Assembly (NCBI GenBank): GCA_903831485.1
Contig: CAIKXW010000273.1
Span: forward strand, 1 to 19,706
Length of the DNA: 19,706 nt
Direction of reading: 5' to 3'
From: an uncultured Alphaproteobacteria bacterium
GTDB taxonomy: Bacteria > Pseudomonadota > Alphaproteobacteria > Caulobacterales > Hyphomonadaceae
The translations under genes and the position numbers were made by a program. Below are positions 13,725 to 19,706 of this stretch, in pieces; within the stretch, counting starts at the first letter, position 1; every line of letters starts with the position of its first letter. The notes under the pieces are model-generated. The model saw only the letters and a program-made list of their open reading frames with translations, searched no databases and was not told the origin of the DNA.

Positions 13725-15854
13725 TCACTCCGAACTCATCACCCGGACACGCGACTTCGCAGTCCGTCCCGCCTCATCAACAACGTGAAGCTCGTAGAAC
13801 CCAGCCTGCCCCGGCCGCCACACGGCGTCCCCCGCCACATTGCGTCCCAGCGGCCGGCCATCGACGTACCAGACCAACCGTCCATGCCCTTCGGCCGAGA
13901 GCACGTAGGAGGCATGTTCCGTATCTTTCCACACCTCCGCCCCGTCCGGCGGAAACATGATGTGCGGCGGAGCATTGTCCCGCTCGAACCGCGCCAGCGC
14001 ATCCGGCGGAAGATGCTGTCCCGGCAGCTCCTCATGGAGGCTCGGTCCTGAGCTGCGCTTGGGCATGATCCGCGAGATCGTGTCGTAGACCTCGAACAAT
14101 ACCGGCAGCGCCGCATCACGGCCCGTCACGCCCGGCCGCGGCGCAGAGTCCGCGCGGCCGATCCAGACGACGACCGCGTGACCATTGCCCACGCCCGCTG
14201 CCCAGGCATCACGGAACCCATAAGACGTTCCCGTCTTCGCGGCGATCACCGGCGCTTCCTGCGTGAGCTGGGCTGGCATCCTGCCGCTCGGCGCGGGCGA
14301 CGCGGCGAGAATATCGATGATCTGCTTGGCCGACTGCGCCGACATGATCTGCGTCGACGGTTTCTTCGACGTCTTCGCCGCCACGACGTCGGGCTCCAGC
14401 CAGTTCAGCGGTAGCGCATGCCCCCTGTCGCCCAGCGCCGCATACAGCAGCGCCAGCTCGCGCACCGTCAGTCCGGCGCCACCCAGTGCGATTGCGAGGC
14501 CCGCATCCTCATCCGCCGACAAAGGCATCGACAGGTCCGCCCCCGCAAACGCGAGCGCCGCCGCAAACCGTTGCGCGCCGACAGCATCCAGCGCCGACAC
14601 GGCCGGAATGTTCAGCGAGTGCTGCAGCGCCTGCGCCACCGTGACATCGCCGCGGAACGAGCGATCGAAATTGTCCGGCCGGTAGCTAGCGAACCGCTTC
14701 GGCGAATCCGCGATCCGCGTGTCCGGGGCCGCTACGCCATCGTCAAAAGCCAGTCCATAGATGAACGGCTTCAGCGTCGATCCCGGGGAGCGCGGCCTGT
14801 CAGTGAGGTCGATCCACCCGCCCGCCGTCCCGCGATTGGCAGACCCTGCCGCCGCGCGCACTTCACGCTTGGCGATATCCACCACCATGATCGCAACCTG
14901 CACGCCCTCGCGCGCCGGTCCCGCCGCCCGCGTCGCCAGCGCCTCCACTTCCTTCTGCAGCGCCAGGTCGATGGTTGTACGGATATTGTCGGGCGACGAC
15001 GCCCGCCGCAGCGCCTCCTCTGACGCATGCCAGGCGAGTTGGGGGAAGTCCCCACGCGTAGGCGCAGGATACTCCGCAGACTCCGCGGCAAGATCCTTCG
15101 CGAACACACCCTCATCCGCCAGCCGCATCAGAACGCGCTCCCGCGCCACGATCGCCGCCTTCGGTCGCAAGTCCGGCCGCCGGGCTTCCGGCGATTGCGG
15201 CAGCGCAATCAGCATCGCGATCTGGTCGGGTGACAGATTATCCGGCTCACGCCCGAAATACGCCCACGACGCCGCCCTCACGCCTTCGAGGTTGCCGCCA
15301 TAAGGGGCCATGGTGAGGTAGAGTTCGAGAATCTCTTCCTTGTTCAGCCGCCGCTCGAGCTGCCACGCGCGAAACGCCTCGATCGCCTTCGACACGATAT
15401 TGCGCGGCCGCGGCTCCATAAGACGCGCCGTCTGCATTGTGATCGTGGATCCGCCGGACACCACCTCGCCGGATGAAACCAGCGATCCCGCCGCGCGCCC
15501 CAGCGCGAGGACATCCACCCCGCCATGTCCCATGAAGCGCTTGTCCTCATAGGCCAGCAGCGCCTCGACGAAATCAGGATCGATCCCTTCGAGATGCGCC
15601 TTCATCCGCCACTTCCCGTCTTCTACCGGGAAGACGCGCATCACCGCGCCGCGGCGGTCAAGAACGACTCCCGAGACGATATCCGCGCGATACAGCGGCG
15701 GCGGCAGCAACCAATCAACCAGCACCAGCGGCACGAGCACGTAGAGCACGACCAGCGCCGCACGCCGCCACCATTCCGGCGGCCACCACAGGCGGAAGCG
15801 CCACCTCTTGGGGGGCAGCGCCTTCCTTATCCTGTCAGTCCACGTCGTGCTCAT
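13725..15854 (-). CDS. pbpC: Penicillin-binding protein 1C (bifunctional peptidoglycan synthase)
   Basis: The 709-residue product has the PBP1C order. A short cytoplasmic tail and one membrane helix (about 31-50) come first. The GT51 glycosyltransferase has the catalytic Glu103 in AYEDKRF and GGSTITMQ at 134-141. The transpeptidase domain has the active serine in SPGSTLKP (Ser359, Lys362), SLN at 413-415 and KTGTS at 540-544. A C-terminal BiPBP_C domain spans about 625-707. It polymerises and crosslinks peptidoglycan on the periplasmic face. All active-site motifs are intact. It begins 32 bases after the alpha-2-macroglobulin gene, the same pairing as yfhM-pbpC in E. coli, where it is thought to repair the wall after damage while the macroglobulin traps proteases. 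Confidence 0.96.
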   Translation of the reverse strand: MSTTWTDRIRKALPPKRWRFRLWWPPEWWRRAALVVLYVLVPLVLVDWLLPPPLYRADIVSGVVLDRRGAVMRVFPVEDGKWRMKAHLEGIDPDFVEALLAYEDKRFMGHGGVDVLALGRAAGSLVSSGEVVSGGSTITMQTARLMEPRPRNIVSKAIEAFRAWQLERRLNKEEILELYLTMAPYGGNLEGVRAASWAYFGREPDNLSPDQIAMLIALPQSPEARRPDLRPKAAIVARERVLMRLADEGVFAKDLAAESAEYPAPTRGDFPQLAWHASEEALRRASSPDNIRTTIDLALQKEVEALATRAAGPAREGVQVAIMVVDIAKREVRAAAGSANRGTAGGWIDLTDRPRSPGSTLKPFIYGLAFDDGVAAPDTRIADSPKRFASYRPDNFDRSFRGDVTVAQALQHSLNIPAVSALDAVGAQRFAAALAFAGADLSMPLSADEDAGLAIALGGAGLTVRELALLYAALGDRGHALPLNWLEPDVVAAKTSKKPSTQIMSAQSAKQIIDILAASPAPSGRMPAQLTQEAPVIAAKTGTSYGFRDAWAAGVGNGHAVVVWIGRADSAPRPGVTGRDAALPVLFEVYDTISRIMPKRSSGPSLHEELPGQHLPPDALARFERDNAPPHIMFPPDGAEVWKDTEHASYVLSAEGHGRLVWYVDGRPLGRNVAGDAVWRPGQAGFYELHVVDEAGRTAKSRVRVMSSE

Positions 15855-15886
15855 GTCTGCCTGGCCTGCTCATGCCGAGCCGCCTG

Positions 15887-18800
15887 CTACCGCTTTGTCA
15901 CCGTGATCGTCCGCGAGACAGTCCGCGCGAACGTTTCCGGCCGATACATGTCCTCGGCCACCACGCCCGGCATCGTGAACGTGCCGGGCGTAACGGCGCG
16001 CACCATGTAGGCCACCGTCTCGCGGCGCTGGTCGAACAGGTCGAACGACGCGATGAAGCGGTCGTCCCGCGCCTCCGCAATGTTCGGCGCCGCCAGCTCG
16101 CCAAGGAAGGCGTACGGGCCGGTAGCGCCCGCATCCTCCGGCCGCAGCACAGCCTCGATCTCGAAGCCCGCCGGCAGCAGATCGGCGATGATCAGCGGCG
16201 TGCGCCGCATCTCGGTCGCCGCCACCGTCAGCGCGACAATGATGCGGTCGCCCTGCCGGAACGTGTCGCCGTTGATGGCCTGTCCGCCCGGCGTCCACAG
16301 CTGCTTGTTCGCAAGCATGCCGTCGAACGCAGGCGCAGGCGCCGTCGCCGGAGATCCGCGCGAGACAGCCGTCACATACAACTGCCCCTGCCCGTTGTTG
16401 GTGAACACCGGCGGCCGCGCGACTTGCGTCTCGTTCATCCGGTAGACGCCGTTGCCGGATGCAGTGGCCTGCCCTTGCACGGCGACATTCACCGCAGACT
16501 GGCCGCCCGACAGCGCATTCGCCGCGAGCAGAAGGAACGCCTTCTCCTGCGTCGTCAGCCTGTCCGGTTCCGGCAGGTCCTGAGCCACGCGCTGAGCAAG
16601 ACGCTGCACGAGCGTGGTCTGCTTGGCCTCCTGCGCCACGGACAACACGCCAGCCAGGTCACGACGCGGCGTCTGGTAGTAGTCGCCCGTGTTCGTATAA
16701 CCTAGCGCCCGCTCCGCCGAGTCAAAGGCCGACTTCGCACGCGCATTGTCGCCGATCATGTAGAGCGCAGCGCCCAGTTGCGCCCGCGCGAGCGGGCTCT
16801 GGATCTGGTTCAGCCGGTCATCATGCAGGTAGCGAAGACGCGCACGATCCATGCGGCGGGCTTTAGCCAGCACATAGGACGCATACGCCACCGAGCGGTC
16901 CATCATCGCTTGCGCGGTGTCGTTGCTGTAGGGGCTCTCATAGACTTCGAAGTCGTAGCCTGACGAGTAGCGCGACTCCCGGATCGCGAACTCCTCGAGG
17001 GAGTCATACGCCTTGTCGAGCGCCGCATCCGGAACCACGTAGCCAGCTGCCTTCGCGCGGAACAGGAAGTCCGTCGCATATGCGCCGAGCCACGGGCTGG
17101 AAAGTGCATCGCCCGTCCGCCACAGGCCGATGGCGCCATCTGCGCCCTGCCGGTTGAGCAGCGTATTCACCGCCTCCTGCACCTGATTTCGCAGGTCCGC
17201 CGGGGTCTTGCGCCCGGCAAGCGCCGCCACCTGCGCCGCATAGAGCAGGGGCAGCGCACGGCTGGTGATCTGCTCGGTGCATCCATACGGATACTGCTCA
17301 AGCGAGTCGAACAGGGCCGCCGCGTCCATCGGGATGGGCGAGAACGACACCTGCAGATAGCTCGAGCCCGGCACGAAGGACGACAGCGAATTGGCCGCCG
17401 GCGAGAAATTCGCCCCCGGCTGAACCGTTGTCCGGATCACATTGCTCGCGGGCAGCCAAGCCGAACGCGTCTGGATCGGATAGCTGCGCGTGACCGCATA
17501 GCCGCCCGGTCCCGTCAGGTTGAACGAGATGTTCGAAATGCCTTCAGCGCCCGACGAGAAGGACGCGTCGCGATCCGTGCGCTGGCTCTTGGCGAGGTTC
17601 GCCGAGAGCGCTCCGGAGGTCGCACGCACGGGGCCCGTGGCTTGCAGCGCTGCGTTGTAGACGCCCGCCTCGCCTTCCACGTTGTCGAGCGTCAGCGTGC
17701 CCGTGGCTGTGTCTCCCGGTGCAAGGAAGCGCGGAAGCGCCAGCAGCGCAGGCACCTGGTCCCGCACGGTCACCGGTTTCGATGCCGATCCCACGCCCGA
17801 GTTGGACCATGCAACCGCCATCAACCGCAGTTCGCCGTTGAACGCCGGCACATCGAACGTCACCGAAGCCTTGCCGCCATTCAGCTTCACCGGCGCAGAC
17901 ATCAGAACCACCGACTGCGTCGGCACCACCGTCAGTCCCGCCCCGCCGATCTGGTCGCCGCCCTGACGGATGTTTCCGGCAGCGCCCTGGTTGGGATCGA
18001 GCAGGCGGCCATAGTCATCGCGGAGCTCAACGCCCAGCCGCCGCTTGCCGAAGAAGTACTCGGCCGGATCCGGTGTCTGGAATCCGGTCAACAGCAGGAT
18101 GCCCTCGTCCACCGCAGCAATCTGGACAAAACCATTGTCGTTCGGGCCAGCCGCCGTGACGTTGACGGTCATCTTGTTGTTCGGCCGTTGAACCGCAGGC
18201 GCCGCGATATCCAGCTTGAACGTCCGCGGGGCCACATCCACTGCAACGTGAGCAACGCCCACCGCGCGGCGCGGTTTCGGCGTCTTTACCGCGTCACGCG
18301 GCGTGTAGACCGTCGCCATGACATAGACGCCCGCGCCCCACTCCTTGGTGACAGGAAGACGGATGTTCGCGCCTTCGTTGGCCTTCACGGACACCGTACG
18401 CGTAAGAATGACATTCTCTGACGCCACCACGATTTCAGCCTCACCCGAATAGGGTGGCATGATCGTAACATTGAGATCGCCACCGATGGCCGGCAGCGCA
18501 TCCGGAACCTGCACGCGCACACGGTCCGGCGCCTCAACGCCCTCCTGCGGCTGGCCGCCCCAACCCGACCAGAAGCCGTAAGAAGCTTCGCCGCCATTGG
18601 CCTCTTCGGTCAGGTAGATTTCGTAGTCGCCATAATCCAGCTGGCGCGTCTTGATCGTCCCGCGCCCACCTTCGGCCACTGCGATCCGGCCGCTCTCCAG
18701 TTCAACGACACGGCGCGACTGGCGCCACTGCCAGGCCCCGCCGCCTTCGCGATACCAGTCATACTTCCAGTCGATGCGGACCAGCCGCCAGTTGATGTTG

Positions 18801-19706
18801 GCGGATTTCATCGCTCCGGTGCGATCCACCGACACGACCTCGAACGAAGCCGTCTCACCCTCTTTGGACGAGCGGTCATCGAACGCAGGCTTGATGCCGA
18901 CATAGCGAGCCTCCGGCCGGTAGGCGACGCGGACATCGTCCCGCACCGCGCGACCACCCGGCTCGATCGCCGCCATCACGGCGCGCAGCCGCAACGGACG
19001 CGACGAGTCCGCGTTCTCCGCTGCACGCGGATCGAGCGAGATCACGGCGCGACCTGCGGCATCCGTGTTCGCCGGAGCCAGATCAAAGGTCGATTCACGG
19101 AACTGCTCGTCATGACGGCCGAACGCAAAGCCCTTCAGATCCGGGAACGGGTTGGGGTCCGCCTCAACCCGCACGTTGCCCTCGACGGGCAAGTCGGCGC
19201 CGGGCGCGCCATAGAGGAAGCGCACATTTGCCGTGATCGGCCGCGCTTCGTCCGCACGCATCGGGCTCGCCGTATCCGCCGCCAGGTCCATCGCGATACG
19301 TTGCGGGACAAAATCCTCGACCGAGAAATTCTCGGATCCAACGACGCCGACGCCATCCACCTCGGTCGAAATCCGCCACGTGCCGCGCGCCGCCGAGTTC
19401 GGCACGGGGAAGGCATAGCTCACTCCGCCATTGTGCTCGCGCGCATCCTTGAAACGCAGCCGCCCGGCTTCGAGCCCGTTCGGCCCATAGACGACCACCG
19501 ATCCCGCACGATTGCTCAGCGACACCGCCGAGGCATCGCGGATGAGCGACGTGATGTACGCCGTCTCGCCCGGCCGGTAGACGCCGCGCTCGGTATAGAC
19601 AAATGCGTCCGCAGCCAGCGACGGCGCCCGACCGCCGACATCACGCTCGGTCAGATCGACCGGCGAGCGGTCGAGATCGAGGATCGCGAAATCGCCGTTC
19701 GGCGCA
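15887..19706 (-). CDS. Bacterial alpha-2-macroglobulin (YfhM/ECAM type), N-terminus beyond right edge
   Basis: The last 1,272 residues are visible; the frame stays open to the right edge, so the N-terminus, including any lipoprotein signal, is missing. The visible part starts in the MG domains (FVYTERGVYRPGETAY, typical of MG2). It continues through the bait-region domains and the A2M domain (FNGELRLMAVAWSN). The thioester motif YGCTEQ follows, with CTEQ at window 17270-17281, then the alpha-helical thioester domain and the receptor-binding-like C-terminus. About 460 residues follow the thioester, as in the roughly 1,650-residue enterobacterial homologues, so some 380 residues are probably missing. 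The intact CTEQ implies covalent trapping of proteases in the periplasm. It is upstream of pbpC with 32 bases between, a probable operon. Confidence 0.95.
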   Translation of the reverse strand, partial: APNGDFAILDLDRSPVDLTERDVGGRAPSLAADAFVYTERGVYRPGETAYITSLIRDASAVSLSNRAGSVVVYGPNGLEAGRLRFKDAREHNGGVSYAFPVPNSAARGTWRISTEVDGVGVVGSENFSVEDFVPQRIAMDLAADTASPMRADEARPITANVRFLYGAPGADLPVEGNVRVEADPNPFPDLKGFAFGRHDEQFRESTFDLAPANTDAAGRAVISLDPRAAENADSSRPLRLRAVMAAIEPGGRAVRDDVRVAYRPEARYVGIKPAFDDRSSKEGETASFEVVSVDRTGAMKSANINWRLVRIDWKYDWYREGGGAWQWRQSRRVVELESGRIAVAEGGRGTIKTRQLDYGDYEIYLTEEANGGEASYGFWSGWGGQPQEGVEAPDRVRVQVPDALPAIGGDLNVTIMPPYSGEAEIVVASENVILTRTVSVKANEGANIRLPVTKEWGAGVYVMATVYTPRDAVKTPKPRRAVGVAHVAVDVAPRTFKLDIAAPAVQRPNNKMTVNVTAAGPNDNGFVQIAAVDEGILLLTGFQTPDPAEYFFGKRRLGVELRDDYGRLLDPNQGAAGNIRQGGDQIGGAGLTVVPTQSVVLMSAPVKLNGGKASVTFDVPAFNGELRLMAVAWSNSGVGSASKPVTVRDQVPALLALPRFLAPGDTATGTLTLDNVEGEAGVYNAALQATGPVRATSGALSANLAKSQRTDRDASFSSGAEGISNISFNLTGPGGYAVTRSYPIQTRSAWLPASNVIRTTVQPGANFSPAANSLSSFVPGSSYLQVSFSPIPMDAAALFDSLEQYPYGCTEQITSRALPLLYAAQVAALAGRKTPADLRNQVQEAVNTLLNRQGADGAIGLWRTGDALSSPWLGAYATDFLFRAKAAGYVVPDAALDKAYDSLEEFAIRESRYSSGYDFEVYESPYSNDTAQAMMDRSVAYASYVLAKARRMDRARLRYLHDDRLNQIQSPLARAQLGAALYMIGDNARAKSAFDSAERALGYTNTGDYYQTPRRDLAGVLSVAQEAKQTTLVQRLAQRVAQDLPEPDRLTTQEKAFLLLAANALSGGQSAVNVAVQGQATASGNGVYRMNETQVARPPVFTNNGQGQLYVTAVSRGSPATAPAPAFDGMLANKQLWTPGGQAINGDTFRQGDRIIVALTVAATEMRRTPLIIADLLPAGFEIEAVLRPEDAGATGPYAFLGELAAPNIAEARDDRFIASFDLFDQRRETVAYMVRAVTPGTFTMPGVVAEDMYRPETFARTVSRTITVTKR
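17270..17281 (-). other. Codons for the CTEQ thioester motif
   Basis: The codons TGC ACC GAG CAG on the minus strand encode the Cys-Thr-Glu-Gln that forms the internal beta-cysteinyl-gamma-glutamyl thioester in complement and alpha-2-macroglobulin proteins. Preceded by YPYG and followed by ITSRALPLL, as expected. Its presence separates this protein from the thioester-less YfaS-type paralogues. Confidence 0.9.

Overview
The window looks like a chromosomal segment of a GC-rich alphaproteobacterium, probably Caulobacterales/Hyphomonadaceae-like. The evidence is the tig-clpP-clpX order, the CTTG-type promoter candidates, GC-rich codon use and the general character of the proteins. This placement is inferred from protein style, not from a phylogenetic marker search.

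Layout. Positions 1-2898 hold the protein-quality-control cluster on the minus strand: tig (trigger factor), clpP and the 5' part of clpX, which runs off the left edge. Diverging from tig is a TTG-started VOC/PhnB-like gene (3156-3638, +), followed by tRNA-Leu(UAG) at 3694-3776. The 668 bases after the tRNA contain no convincing gene. They hold a cluster of GGGG(G)AA repeats, a possible decayed ORF and a REP-like palindrome, and look like an accessory insertion scar.

Positions 4445-8312 (-) are a compact operon for a three-subunit molybdenum hydroxylase of the xanthine dehydrogenase/CO dehydrogenase superfamily. The order is FAD subunit, [2Fe-2S] subunit, Mo-cofactor subunit, then a MoaD/ThiS-like sulfur-carrier protein. 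The genes overlap by ATGA junctions or abut. A perfect inverted repeat lies in the spacer of a candidate promoter just upstream. Upstream on the same strand (8356-10618) are a DUF1343/NamZ-like protein, a DOMON-like protein and a lipoprotein c-type cytochrome.

On the plus strand, pgi (glucose-6-phosphate isomerase) and a patatin-like lipoprotein occupy 10730-13710. Convergent to them is the A2M-pbpC pair: a bacterial alpha-2-macroglobulin with an intact CTEQ thioester motif (truncated at the right edge) followed by penicillin-binding protein 1C. Together these act in the periplasm, trapping proteases and repairing peptidoglycan.

Most of the window is ordinary core genome. The parts most worth a second look are the molybdenum hydroxylase operon with its own sulfur carrier and operator-like palindrome, the coupled NamZ-like/DOMON-like pair (with Gln where many relatives have Glu in the F-x-PEHG motif), and the repeat-bearing stretch behind tRNA-Leu. 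I saw no CRISPR array, insertion sequence or complete prophage gene.
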